64,000 bases of DNA from Tetracentron sinense. Lineage: Eukaryota; Streptophyta; Magnoliopsida; Trochodendrales; Trochodendraceae. Of this stretch, positions 12,277 through 23,671 are shown one piece after another. A program made the position numbers and the translations under genes. Position 1 is the stretch's first letter, and every line of letters begins with the position of its first letter. The stretch is taken from the NCBI GenBank assembly GCA_015143295.1, contig CM026573.1, forward strand, positions 7,717,934 through 7,781,933, given 5' to 3'. The notes beneath the pieces were generated by a model that saw nothing but the letters and a program-made list of their open reading frames with translations, made no database searches and had not been told where the DNA came from.

Positions 12277-12777
12277 TGTTGGGATTTGCATAGAATTTTA
12301 TTTATTGTAAATCTTTATTATTATAGAGTTTTCTTTTTAGGATTAGAATTTGGGGAAATAATAGTTAGTTTAGGATTTGATTTTATGTTTATAAATAGGT
12401 CTGGGGTGGATAGGCTTATTAAGTAAGCTGTGGAGATGTGAGTATTTAGGGCTTCCAGGGAGAGCGGGTTGCTCTCACAGAGAGCCTTGGTAGTTCTCAA
12501 GAAGAGCAGGTGACTTTAGGAAGATGAGTGGTAGTTCTTGGGAGAACGAGAAGCTCTTGGGAAGAAGAGTGTGCTCACGGTTAATTTTGGTGGCTCTCGT
12601 AGAGAGCAGATTCTCAGTATTTCAGAGTAAAAATCCTTGTATCATGTACTCTCGGCATAGAAGAAATTCTTGATTGTCTTTGCCCATGGATGTAGCCCGG
12701 GTGAACCACGTATATCTTGTTCTGTGTTTTAAATCTTTTCATATTTGTTTGTCATATTATCATCGAACCACACAACA
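12277..12777 (+). mobile_element. Solo LTR, Copia type
   Basis: It begins TGTTGGGATTTGC and ends CACACAACA. Near-matching 5-mers flank it (ATTAG 12272-12276; ATCAG 12778-12782). The U5-like part has GCCCATGGATGTAGCC and GAACCACGTATATC, typical of Copia LTRs. Only the last ~70 bp survive at the sister positions near 25.73 and 35.71 kb, so the insertion predates the duplication. No internal region remains. Confidence 0.65.
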
Positions 12778-13489
12778 ATCAGAACCAGCTGATATAAATG
12801 AGATGGTTTCAGAAAAACTCTACCTGGAAGTCACTGCTAATCTATTGCCACCAACTATAAATGAAGGGGCTCTGCTGTTTTTTTTGGGGTGTGTGCGATC
12901 GAGCATAGTGTTGGGGGTTAAACAGAGATGCAGAAACTACAATGGCGGCACTAATAATCGGGCTGCTCAATTCCAATAACCTCAAGTTCTAGATGTGAAA
13001 TAATACTGTAAGTAAGATTAAGGCATCTAAACGAAAAGATAAAAAATATACTAGAGACATAATGCATCAAAGAAAAACCACTAAGCATTTCTTCCCAATG
13101 TATTGAACTTTGTAAACCTAATAATAATTCAATAATAATAAAAATCTAGAGAAATAGACACTATAAGTTTTGAAGATTAAAAGATAAAAAACAAAATGGA
13201 AAAATCCCAAATCACATAATCTCTGCATTAGCTTATGCATCCTGAAGATGAAAATTGATAACAACAATAAAAGAAACCCCACCAAAAAGATAGTGAGCTT
13301 TACCCTCTTCAACTCCTTTTGTCCGGAGCTCCTTCTTGCAGGCATCAGTAAGGTTCATGACCTTCCCTCCCTTTCTCGACTTCATCTTCGCTCCAACGGT
13401 CTCTTCGTCGACTTCAAAACGCAGAAACCAGCGTAACGGTAATAAAACTCTCCCTCTTATTTGTTTCTCTCTCCAGTTTCTTTTGCTTT

Positions 13490-13624
13490 ATTTAGTGAGA
13501 TAAGTACCATTTGGTCACCCTAAATAAAAAAATATTACCTAAAAGGGCATGGTTTGGAAAAATTTACAAAACAGGGTATATATTTCAATATGACCCTTAT
13601 TAGTGTTTGGCTTTATATGAATAG
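13490..13624. other. Short spacer before the LINE
   Basis: The sister copy at 36.8 kb lacks everything between about 13490 and 17083, so this is part of a compound insertion. TATTACCTAAAAGGGCATGG here is partly inverted at 16110-16145, after the LINE, hinting that the LINE landed in an older inverted-repeat element. Confidence 0.35.
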
Positions 13625-16018
13625 CTACCGGGTTGAGTGGTCTTTTCTGATGGAGATGATGCCGTGGATAAATCTAATTTATCAATGTATCTCCACGATC
13701 AGCTATGCGGTGATTATTAACGGGGAACCATAGGGGCATATTTCACCATCTCGAGGACTATGACAAAGAGATCCTCTATCACCCTACCTTTTTTCTCCTG
13801 TGCGCGGAAGCTTTATCCAATTTGTTGAATCAATTAGTCTCTATGGGCCATTTGAGCGGCATTCAGCTTGCCAGAGGAGCTCCGACTATATCCCATTTGT
13901 TTTTTGCGGATGATTGTATGGTTTTTCTTAAAGCAAATACCAAAGAGCCTTTGTTACTAATAGCGCTTCTTGATAAGTATCGGGCAGCTTCAGGCCAACT
14001 GGTTAATCACTCTAAATCTAGAATTATGTTCTGCTCAAACACTCCCCGCCATTTTCGGAGGATTATTGCAGGAATTCTTCACATTGGGAACTTGAATATA
14101 CCCCAGAAATATTTGGGCCTTCCCTCGGATTTTAGAGGATCCAAGAACAAACTTTTTGACCAGTTAAAGACTCGGGTGCTGCACCGGCTTCAAGGGTGGA
14201 AGGGTAAGCTTTTGTCTTAAGCGGGTCGAGGCATTTTAATTTAGATCATGGCCCAAGCCATTCCGGCTTATGCAATGTCTTGCTTCCAACTTCCAAAAGG
14301 GTGGCTAAAGGACCTCAATGCGGCAATTGCAAAATTTTGGTGGAGTCAAGATCAACAAAATAAAATTCATTGGGTTAGTTGGAGGAAGTTATATCTCCCT
14401 AAAAATCAAGGTGGCATGGGCCTTAGGGATTTGGAGGCTTTCAACTTAGGGCTTCTCGCAAAGCAAGGATGACGTCTCATCAAGCAACCTCAATCTTTAT
14501 GGGCAACTATCTACAAGTCAATATATTTTCTGAGATGTCCTTTTCTTAAAGCCAAGATGGGGTCCCGACCCTCTTGGGCTTGGCGCAGCCTGATGGTAGG
14601 ACAAAATATCATTGAGAAAGGATATAGGTGGCAGGTGGGTTCAAGGTCCCAAATTAAGGCGGGACCCATGGTTACCAAATGCTCCCCAATTCAAACCTAT
14701 ACCTCGGTCGGGTTCAAACCTTAGTGGCATGTTAGTGTCGGATCTGATAATCAATGAGTCAAATTGTTGGAATCTGCCTCTCTTGGATCAATTGGTGCAT
14801 GAAGCATCTGTCCAGCTCATCAGGAAAGTTCCAGTAGTGCATACGGCTCGGGATAAAATCATATGGAATTTTTCCAAATCTGGGATCTTCAAGGTCGGCT
14901 CGGCTACTCATCTCGCTAAGCAGCTTATTGAGTTTATGTCCCCTTCGTCTAGCTCCGGTCTTAACAGCATCCCAGAGTTAGCTTGGGGAAAAATCTAGAA
15001 GGTTCCCATTCCCCCAAAGATCCGCATCTTTATGTGGAGGCTTTGCCACAATGCTATTGCGGTGGGGCAAAATCTTCTAAACAAACATATGAAAGTTGAC
15101 GCTTCTTGCCCTCTTTGTAAAGAAAAGCCCGAGACCATCAATCATCTTTTCCTGGAATGTTCCTATTCGCGTAGTATATGGTTCGACTCAAGCCTTGCAC
15201 TAAGGCTCCCTTCAACGGCAGAGCTTTCATTTTCTCAGTGGTGGGATAAGTGGACAAAGCATGCGGAGTTTAGTGCGGGGAACTCTCTGGCCACCCGGTT
15301 ATGCTCCACTTTATGGTTTATATGGAAAAACCGAAATGAGGTGGTTTTTAATGGAACTAGCTTTAATCCCCCTCATAACATTTCAAGGTTGGAAGATTTC
15401 ATCTCTGGTTTGACTAAATCTGTTAAGAGCAGCTCTTCTTCAGAGCTTTCCAGTGATAGACATTTGTCCGAGAGACATTGGGTGGCCCCTGAGCCTGGGA
15501 GAATAAAAGTCAACGTGGACGGAGCAGCTCTTCCCCATGGTTTGGCCGCGGGTGTGGGGGTGGCTCGGAACCATAGTGGGTAGTTTCTTCTTAGTCATCA
15601 TCAATCTCTATGGGGTGGCAATAGTAGAGTAGCGGAAGTGGAAGCTATACGTCAAGCTCTTCGAATAATTCTCGATCGTGAATGGCCCTGGGTGACCATT
15701 GAATCGGATTCAAAAGAAGCCATTGATTATCTTATTGGTGCTGGCCCCATGCCTCATTGGGAGGTGGAAAATCTGTTGGAGGACATTAAGAGACTCAGTC
15801 GTCTCTATGTAGACCCAAAGTTCCAGTATATACCCAGGCTTGCTAGCTTGGAGGCTCATTCAGAGGCTCAATAGGCTTTATTAGATAGTATTCGATTAAC
15901 AAATTGTCTTTTTTGCTTTCCCTCTTCGACCGATCCTCAAGGGGATTTTGGTCTGATACCTGTGTATTCGGTTTCCTCTGCTCCTTAATGAAATTTTATC
16001 TCTTCAACCAAAAAAAAA
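13625..16018 (+). mobile_element. L1-like LINE, 5'-truncated and inactive
   Basis: This is a non-LTR retrotransposon in degraded frames. Order of parts: late reverse transcriptase starting near YRVEWSF (13625), LSPYLFLLCAEAL, then FADDCMVF (about 13895-13920, the YADD-type active site). The RT thumb region with QKYLGLP and KGKLLS follows, then [16 protein letters not shown] (14248 on). A zinc-binding RT domain (CHNAIAVGQNL ... CPLCKEKPETINHLFLEC) spans about 15032-15180. The RNase H-like end (KVNVDGAALP ... EVEAIRQAL ... ESDSKEAIDYL) spans about 15500-15870. It ends in an A-run at 16009-16018. The endonuclease and early RT are missing. There are in-frame stops (for example after KGKLLS, at 14218) and frame changes. 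No clear target duplication was found. Confidence 0.9.
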
Positions 16019-16181
16019 AGGGGGTAAATATGCCAAAAGCATACCTTTTTAGTAATAAAAATGTAAAGCACGCTTTTTTTGATAAATATATCAAAAGCAA
16101 GCCTTTTTAGGTAATAAAAATGCAAAGCATGCCCATTTAGGTAAAGCGGCCTTATTGAGTTGATGGAGTTAAATCTTATAC

Positions 16182-16470
16182 GGTGATAACCGGATTTGGC
16201 AAATCCGGTTATCACCCCTATAAGTCGCCGTGTGTCTCCTTTGACACCCCTTAACCATGGGTTCTTTCACCCACCCCTAGGGTTCACCCACTCATCCTTG
16301 GTTTTTTTTTTTTTTTTAATATTAATTATTTTTAAAAAATTAAAAAACTGTTTTTAGAGTTTTCTTAATATTAAAAACAGTTTTGTAATTTTAAAAAAAG
16401 AATTAATATTTTTTAAAAAAAAAACCAAGGATGGATGGATGAACCCTAGGTATATGAAACATAGTTCTTG
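16182..16470. mobile_element. Fold-back MITE with 15-bp terminal palindrome
   Basis: GGTGATAACCGGATT and AATCCGGTTATCACC (16183-16217) form a perfect 15-bp stem. Long arms follow: left TGTCTCCTTTGACACCCCTT ... CCCTAGGGTTCACCCACTC ... CCTTGGTTTT, and right the inverse (AAAACCAAGGATGG ... GAACCCTAGG). The centre is A/T-rich. It is the same family as 23030-23340. Confidence 0.7.
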
Positions 16471-16478
16471 AGGTTTAG

Positions 16479-17075
16479 AGCATCTGCAACCCAAAACTCT
16501 ATATCTCTCCTCTATTTCGGCATCTCCTCTATATTTAGAGGAGATGGCCCCACTTTAAAGTTATTTGCTCTATTCCTACTTTATAACACTATTCATTTTT
16601 ATTAAAAAAACCAAGGATTGGTGGATGAATCTTAACCACAGTCGCCACGTGTCCCTTTTGACACCCCTTAACCGTGGTTAAGATTCACCTACCTATCCTT
16701 GGTTTTTTTTTAAATATTAATTTGTTTTTTAAAATTAAAATACTGTTTTTAGAGTTTTTTAATATTAAAAATAATTTTTAATTTTAAAAAATAATTAATA
16801 TTTACAACAAACCAAGGATGGGTGGAATAATCTTAACCACGGTTAAGGGGGTGTCATACGGTAAAAAGACACAATTGGTATTTTAACAAAGATTGAAAGA
16901 CAAAAAGAGGACACAAATGGTATTATAAGAGCATGAATAGTGTTATAGAGGCCATCTCTATTTTCTCTTCCACCCTCTAAATATAGAGGGTCACTGTAGC
17001 AATATAGAGGTCAACCTCTAAATATAGAGCACGATTGGAGTTGGATTTTTCAACCAAAACTCTATATTTAGAGTT
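16479..17075. mobile_element. Pair of inverted GAGCATC-type MITEs around a fold-back
   Basis: The left half, 16479-16600, starts GAGCATCTGCAACC and ends ATAACACTATTCATT. The right half, 16928-17070, is an inverted relative, starting GAGCATGAATAGTGTTATAG and rich in CTCTAAATATAGAG palindromes. Between them (about 16605-16865) lies a smaller fold-back with CCAAGGATTGG and TTAACCGTGGTTAAG. Confidence 0.6.
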
Positions 17076-20000
17076 ATAGATAGCCTTTTCAATTTTGATT
17101 TATACCAACAACCAAACACCAGCTTCCACACTGCCATCTACAACCGCTGTTTGGGCTTGGGCTTTTAAGCTCATTTTTTTTTAGTCGCGGTAATACTTAT
17201 TGTAATGAGGAAAAATTGGATTGTTAAACAATTTAGTTAGACCTCCTGTGGCTTATAAGGCTCAATTCTCTCAATTAAAGATAGGCTCTTTTGTGGAGAT
17301 GTGTTGAGTTCAACCTTATGAGTTTGTGTGTGTTTTCCTACTGTGTGTTTAAATAATTAGTTTCCAAAAACCTCCTCTATTTCTCTCTCTCTATATATAC
17401 ACTAGCAAACACCTGTGTGCACGGAAAAATGAAAAAAATAGTAAAATAAATAAAATAAATTTTAAGATATGATATGTTTATGTGATAAAATTACATAAAT
17501 TATTTTCATACCAATTTTTATATCAAATTATTTATTTAAAATAAAACTGTAGAAATATGTAGCTCATCCCACCTCAATCTCTATAATTATAAAAATATAT
17601 TAATGTTAATTAATTATGATTAATGGGAGAGCTAGCACAATCCATGAGGGGAGGACAAAGGTTTGCAAGGAACATTGTCTTTAAAGATATAAATAATGAG
17701 AAAAAAAATTTAGGAAGGTAAGAGATAAATGAAGATGAGTTTTTTTGTGAAAAAACTCCATCTTTTCGGCTATTTGTAAATACCCCTTACTTTTAGTGAT
17801 TTTGTATTATGCCTAGATAAGTTGCAAATCCACCATTCCATTCATAACCTAGTTAACAGATGTTAAATTTTCTAGGAAATAACTCTTTAACCCTTTTTTT
17901 TTATTTCAAAGAGATTCGTAAAAACTTTTCACAAAAGAAATGATTTGAACCCACTAATTGTGGTTAAGATTCACTCACTCCTAGGATTCACCCATTTAAC
18001 ATTGGCTATATATATATATATTAACTTTAGGTTGATTATGCTTAACCACAGTTAAAACGGGCTCTACAAGCTACCACATGTCTCTTTCAATACCCATGGT
18101 AAAGATTCACTCACCCTTAGAGTTCATCCTTAACTTTAGATTTTAGAAAAAAAATATAGACCTTAGGTTGTTTATTCTTAAACACAGTTAAGGGGGCTCT
18201 ACAAGCTACCATGTGTCCCTTTTAACATCCACTAATTGTGGTTAAGATTTACTCGCTCCTAGGGTTCATCCATCTCACCTTGGATTAAAAAAAATTAATC
18301 TTAGATTGATTATGCTTAACCATAAATATATAATGAGGGTTAGGCTGGATTGGGCTTTAAGGGGTATAGTCCAAAGACTCCAAACCCGTCCCTCATATCG
18401 CTGGGTCTAAAAAAATTTTGAGCCCACTTAAACTTGCGTAACTATGTGAATTAAAAAATCCTTAATTTTGCAACTTTTGAAGGTCGGGTTGGATTGGATG
18501 ACCTCACAAGTCATGAGAGAGTGGGACAGGATTAAGGCATGGATTATCTCTAGCATATGCCCGAGATCCCATCTCAGGCACCACTCTTTAGCCGATGCGT
18601 GGGAAGGCATTTAACTAGGGGGAGTAATAACATACATTGCACATTCTATTGAGTAGTACATGCACACATCCCAAGCTCGCCACATGTTCTCTTTAACATT
18701 CATTAACCGTGGCTAAGATTCATACATTCCGAGAGTTAAATAATCTAACTTAGCTTTTAAAAAAATTAACCTTTGTTATGATTTCACTCACTCATGTGGT
18801 TAATTTTTTTAAAATATTTTTTTTAAACTAAGGTTAGATTATTTAACCCTAAGGGTGGGTGAATCTTAACTACAATTAATGAATGTCAAAGAGCACACGT
18901 GGAGAACTTGAGAGGTGTGTGCATACTCAACAGAATGTGCAATGCATGTTATCACTCCCCTAATTAAATGCCTTACGCGTCAGCTGAAGAGTGGTGCCAA
19001 GATGGGTTTCAGGAGGTAATTCTTTGCCCGGGAGGCAATGGATTATTTAACCCTAAGGGTGTCTCCCCAATGAGTGAATATTCTGGAAGTCTTCACTAGG
19101 GATTAACCTAGGAGGGTGTTCTAAAATTGAGTTGAGAGAGATGCCATAGTTGTAATATTCATAATCTGGCAAGCTTTACTAGGGATTAACCGAAGAGGAT
19201 TTTGCTACCCAATTGCCCCGTACTCCTCAACCTAAGAATACTAGAGGAGATACTAACGTCATTTCAACCAAAAAAATTAATTTGGCTTTGTTACCGTGTG
19301 CATTAGGGTTATCCCGGGTTTATTCTCACATTGGTTGGGAAGTGGGTTTCGTAAGGGTGTATAAGAGTCCATCAACCCTCTTTAAGACTACCCCTTTTGG
19401 AGTGGTTGCTTGGACTTATCCTTATGTCAACCTTAGCAGATATCTTAGGTCTGATTGTGTGTTTAGAGAGTATTTGTTAGTTACATGATATCATTTCAAC
19501 CAAAAAAAAGACGTACCAACGCTACTAATGGCTCGAAGTAAATCGACCTATGGTAAGGGGTTTGATCGGGATTTTTTTCCTTTCATATATCATAAAATAG
19601 AGTTGAGGAGTATTTTATATTTTTAGCTGCACAAACGGGCATGTTGGATCATGCATCTATCTATATATTAGAAAACACTTGAGACGAATTACCGTTAAAA
19701 AAAAAAAAAAAACTTATTCCAATTCCAGCAGCTCGGACTTGGATAGTGGGATTGCTGGAAAGAGATAATTCCTTACAAATGGTAAAACATTCCTACAAAG
19801 AAGTGTTTGCTTCTCTCATAGGTTCTGAGTCCAATAAGTATCCCTTAATCTGAGCAGCTTGCTCCTTGGGAACGTTAAGCAAGGGATATATTAGACTCCA
19901 TGTTATTTAAGAGTTCATGATCATGCTGAGAGATAATAGGCATAATAGCCTGATTACTAGAATTATCAACATTGAATGATTGAAATTGTTTGCTGTAAGA

Positions 20001-20320
20001 GATGAGTCAAGGGCAGGTACCGCTAACAAGAATGAAAGGGAGAACTTTTCATTACAACCGACAAAAATTATGAGTTGCGTCATTGATTACGCAGAAAATT
20101 TGTCAGTCAGCAAGCCTTCCAAGTTCAACAATAGTTTGAAAGGGAAATAGCTAAAACCTAAGACATCACCTCCCCCACCCACCCAATTCCGCCTCTTTTC
20201 CATGCTACGCCCGTATTAGCATTATAGGATTATTATTTTAATTTCAGGGGAGATTCAGCCCCCCTGCACCCATGTGGCTCCACGCCGTTGGTTTTTGAAT
20301 CAGACGGCATACCAATTTGG
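17076..20320. other. Spacer of the duplicated unit; no gene
   Basis: 17085-19250 is paralogous to 36790-38280, and its first ~170 bp also to 29400-29565. It holds a leftward Helitron end at 17402, repeats with TTAACCACAGTTAA and CACACGTGGAGA motifs (17940-18330 and 18660-18960), and poly-purine runs. The open frame at 19213-19488 has no recognisable protein features. Confidence 0.5.
17402..17425 (-). mobile_element. Helitron 3' end (pre-duplication copy)
   Basis: Read on the minus strand, the end is CCGTGCACACAGGTGTTTGCTAG followed by T (short form: hairpin CCGTGCACACAGG, then CTAG|T). The paralogous end lies at 37105. The element extends rightward; its 5' end was not located. Confidence 0.55.
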
Positions 20321-20339
20321 ATAGTATGTACTATCGAGT

Positions 20340-20459
20340 GAGCACAAGATCAATGGACAAAAAAATTCAAAAAAAAATTGAATGGGGAAAAGTCAAAAAT
20401 GGAGGGGAAAAAAAAAACTTATGGTTAGGTAACCTTTTTTTGTCCACTGATCTTGTGCC
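20340..20459. repeat. Short fold-back hairpin
   Basis: GCACAAGATCAATGGACAAA near 20341 is inverted as TTTGTCCACTGATCTTGTGC near 20440-20459. The stem is about 24 bp with one mismatch and an A-rich loop. Confidence 0.75.
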
Positions 20460-20477
20460 GACAAGAGTGTCATTTTC

Positions 20478-20962
20478 CCTTCCTCTCTCCTCTATGTCAG
20501 CCTGACCAAGTGACCAACTCTTTCTATTCAATATGGATTGAATGCTTCGGCTTCAATTGCACCCATAAGCGTTGAGTTCAATTGCACCACAAGTGAACAT
20601 GTATCTCTTTCAAACAATATTAACTGTACTCTCTTAGGATTTAACCATCTAAATTTATTTATTAGAAAAAATATTAACCCTGAGGGTTGTTTTGTTTTAA
20701 CAAGAGACTTTTTTAATATTTAATCCTTAGGGTTAATATTAACCCTTAAGGAAAAAATATTAACCTATATTAACTTTAGTTAAAATTACTAACTATTAGG
20801 ATTCAATAATCTAACTTTTATCTATTAGAAAAAAAATATTAACCTTGAAAGTTAAATTTTTTGTAACAAAAATTATTTTGGTTAATATTAAACTTTAGGG
20901 AATAGATTGGAAAGTGTTGGTCACTTGATCAGGTTGGCAAAGAGAAGAGAGGAAGGAGACAA
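20478..20962. mobile_element. Fold-back MITE, ~485 bp
   Basis: Inverted arms of about 50 bp: left CCTTCCTCTCTCC...CTGACCAAGTGACCAACTC; right GTTGGTCACTTGATCAGG...GAGAGGAAGGAGAC. The inside is made of short direct and inverted repeats of AACCCT.AGGGTTAATATT. Confidence 0.7.
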
Positions 20963-21049
20963 CAAATCTGCAAAAGAGAAAAAGGTAATAAAGAGATTTT
21001 TTTAGCGGTTTTTGCGTATCAGCTGCTACATTCTTCCTATTTTGTGAAT

Positions 21050-21570
21050 CTTAACCATAGTTAAAATATAGGTTATATTTTTTAATTTTTTTCCTAATGG
21101 TTAGTTGATCTTAACCACAGTTAAATGGAGTTAAAATGTGACACGTAAAATTTTTAAAACCGAGGTTAGATGCTTTCAATCTTAATGTTAGTGAACCTTA
21201 ACCATGGTTAAAAAGAGTTAAATGCACGTTAAATTTTTTTTATTCTTCTTTCTAAAAAGCAAGGTTAGATGTTTTGACCTTAAGGATGAGTGAATCTTAA
21301 CCACAGTTAAAGAGAGTTAAAAAGGGACACGTTATTTTTTTTAAATCTTTCTTCTAAAAACCAAGGTTAGATGCTTTAACCCTAATTATTTTTTTCTAAT
21401 TTTTCTTCTAAAAACCAAGGTTAGATGTTTTAATCCTAATGGCTAATGAATCTTAACCACAGTTAAAGAGAGTTAAAAATGGTACATGTTAATTATTTTC
21501 TTAAAATCAAGGTTAGATGCTTTATTCCTAAGAGTGTGAATCTTAACCACGGTTAAAGAGTGTTAAGGGT
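21050..21570. repeat. Tandem ladder of ~110-bp units with TTAACC..GGTTAA dyads
   Basis: About five diverged units each contain CCAAGGTTAGATGCTTTAA, GTGAATCTTAACCACAGTT and GAGAGTTAAAAAGGGACACG. A partial sister copy is at 30620-30880. It lies upstream of the first GSTU gene. Confidence 0.75.
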
Positions 21571-22274
21571 ATAATAGTCATTTTTCTTAATAATAACAAA
21601 TGAAAATCTAACAAAACTAAGGGTTGAGGTTGTTTGTCTACTGGTTTCAAAACCATGAATTAATTTGCAAGACTGTTACGCAAGAATTATTTATTTGCAA
21701 AGGAGGTAAAATGTAACAGCGGATATGCAAAAAACTTTTGTTTTTTAGTTGATCTTGGGTCCTATGCAACTAAGCCGACTTAAAGAGTTAGGCTTACTTA
21801 CGAAGGACCCAACCGGCTCAAGACTCACGAGTTTCCGTTAGTTTGCAATCATCTCATCTGGAAGACATCTAACGCTCACACACTGTTGAGTGTTTTTAAA
21901 TCACTTCCCATTTCAATATTTTAAATTATGTAATTAATAATTTTCTTATGTTTCGAGTCTTGGATCGGACATCTTGGATTTGAGAAATGCTAGTCTTACT
22001 CTCAATCAAACTCTACTCTCAATCTCCACCAACTAATTGTTCATTCTTATGAAAGATAGTGCTTTAACTACCTGATAATGGATAGGTAGTTCGTGGAGGT
22101 TGAGAGTAAAGTTTGATCGAGAATAGGGCTAGCATGCCTTTTAGATTTTGAATCTTTGGCTGCAAGGATCATTGCTGACGAGTTCAAGAAACATAGACAT
22201 AGACAAAATTCAAGTATGTGGACTGTATTGTTAGATCAGGACCGTTCACATTACCCACCTCCATTAATAAAACA

Positions 22275-22679
22275 CCAGCGAGTGGCACGGGTGATGCATG
22301 TGAGAGCGAGGGGAAAGAGTTAACCACAGTTAAAAGGAGTTAAAAGGGACACGTGTTAACCCACGGGTGCGATTGAACTTGCTGGTGGCATGTGATGCTT
22401 GTAAGAGCGAGGGGAAGGAGTAATCACAGTTAATAGAAGTTAAAAGGGTCACGTGTTAATCCGTGGGTGTGATCAATCGCGATTGGCTGTGATTCAAAAT
22501 AGATAGATGAGCAAGTATAGTTTCGAAATTAAATCAAAGGCAAGGGGTAGTTTGGGAATTAAAGTAAACATTAAATCAAAGTTTTGTTTTTATATAAGGG
22601 TAGTATGGGAATTTCAGAAAAATCATCTATGGCTGCCTCTCACATTATAATAACTAGGCTGTCTCTCACATTATAATAA
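22275..22679 (-). mobile_element. Non-autonomous Helitron 1 in the first GSTU promoter
   Basis: Read on the minus strand, the 5' side has ATTATAATGTGAGAGGCAGC (like the Helitron at 26117), repeated twice, and the 3' end is GTGCCACTCGCTGG before T. The host context is A at 22274. Near the 3' end a ~100-bp segment with ACACGTGTTAAC is present twice (22275-22376 and about 22377-22480), so it has two 3'-end-like modules. It splits the conserved GSTU upstream block. It has no Rep/helicase coding. Confidence 0.6.
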
Positions 22680-23029
22680 CTAGTGGTTTGGCATGTGCGA
22701 TGCACATGAGAGCGAAGGGAAGGATTTAACCACAGTTAATGAGAGTTAAAAGGGACACGTGTTAATTCACAAGTGTGATTGAACTTGCTAGTGGCACCTA
22801 CAATGCACATGAGAGCGAGATGAAGGAGTTAACCACAATTAATAGGAGTTAAAAGGGACACGTGTTAACCCACGGGTGCAATTGAACTCTCCCCGAGTTC
22901 AATCGCGACTGGCTGTGATTCTAAATAGATAGATGAGCAAGGTTAGTTTGGAAATTAAATCAAAGGCAGGGGGTAGTTTGGGTTTTAAAGCAAATACGAG
23001 AATTTCCGAAAATGAACCAAATCATCTCC
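22680..23029 (-). mobile_element. Non-autonomous Helitron 2, head-to-tail with Helitron 1
   Basis: The 3' end on the minus strand is a perfect hairpin (CATGTGC ATC GCACATG, plus-strand 22692-22709) followed by CCAAACCACTAG. A second, related 3' module starts at about 22786 (CTAGTGGCACC on the plus strand). The 5' side is cut by the fold-back at 23030. Confidence 0.6.
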
Positions 23030-23340
23030 GGTGATAACCGGATTTGGCACCCCTTAACCGTGGTCACCACGTGTCTCCTTTGATACCCCTTAACTGTGGG
23101 TAAGGTTCACCCACCCCTAGGGTTCACCCACCTATTTTTGTTTTCTTTTTTAAATATTAATTTTTTTAAAAAATTAAAAAACTCTAAAAACAGTTTTTAA
23201 TTTAAAAAAAAAATTAATATTTAAAAAAAAAACCAAAAATAGGTGGGTGAACCCTAGGGTTGGTGAACCTTACCCACGGTTAGGGGGTGTCAAAGGAGAC
23301 ACGTGGCAACATCTAGGGTGATAACTGGATTTGGCAAATC
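23030..23340. mobile_element. Fold-back MITE ~330 bp upstream of GSTU copy 1
   Basis: Near-perfect arms: left CCACGTGTCTCCTTTGATAC, CACCCACCCCTAGGGTTCAC; right GTGAACCCTAGGGTTGGTGA, GTCAAAGGAGACACGTGG. The A/T centre also folds. Outside the arms, GGTGATAAC(C/T)GGATTTGG occurs in direct orientation on both sides. It brings two CACGTG boxes into the promoter. Confidence 0.75.
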
Positions 23341-23574
23341 GTAGAGGATTCGACTCCTTCGGAAAAATCAAAGTAAAGATAAAGAAAGATAAGGATCTAA
23401 AATCAATGGCATTATCATCCCACGGTCAAACACGTTTATCAACTAAGTAACGAAAAACAGTACATATCATTTTCTTCTTTTTTTTTCTCCACACCTACCT
23501 CAACTCAGAAATTCTATTTATTTATAAATTATATACGCCACACCCACAAACGCCCATCAGATTATCTCATCGCC

Positions 23575-23582
23575 TATTTATA
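23575..23582 (+). promoter_or_regulatory. TATA box of GSTU copy 1
   Basis: TATTTATA about 90 bp before the start codon, within CGCCTATTTATACCCC. The same box and surroundings precede copies 2 (31510) and 3 (45055). Confidence 0.65.
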
Positions 23583-23671
23583 CCCCACACACTGGCTATA
23601 GAGATTATCTCCAAAACTTCAATAAAAATTAGTAACCAGATCTGTATCCGAGACTGTGTTTGTGATCGGCC

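Larger units (their letters stand above)
5973..13385 (-). pseudogene. WBP11: WBP11-like pseudogene (ancestral copy): first, second and last exons
   Basis: WBP11 is a nuclear, proline-rich pre-mRNA splicing protein. Three parts remain in order on the minus strand. Exon 1, 13385-13304, starts MKSRKGGKVMNLTDA and shifts frame near its end: one extra base in CGGACAAAAGGAG before the expected KELKR. Exon 2, 11566-11485, matches KKERK.VREV.ILKK.PDTIR with splice signals at both ends, but carries an in-frame TAG (at the dot after KKERK) and a lost base near its end. The terminal part has a proline-rich exon, about 6430-6270 ([31 protein letters not shown]), with no GT donor after PELT, then a last exon 6191-5973 (VPASVRVRRK ... 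IEDSYMAFLED). The middle exons were not found. Identity rests on remembered family motifs (KGGKVMNPTDAYRKE; VPASVRVRRE; DDSYMAFLEDMKALGAL). Confidence 0.8.

Noticed and set aside
19213-19488. 91-residue plus-strand open frame as a gene
   Set aside because: No recognisable motif or splice context, and it lies in spacer sequence shared with 38.2 kb, where the frame is not kept.
16182-23340. AACCCTAGGGTT motifs as interstitial telomere repeats
   Set aside because: They occur as single palindromes inside fold-back arms, not as tandem (CCCTAAA)n.
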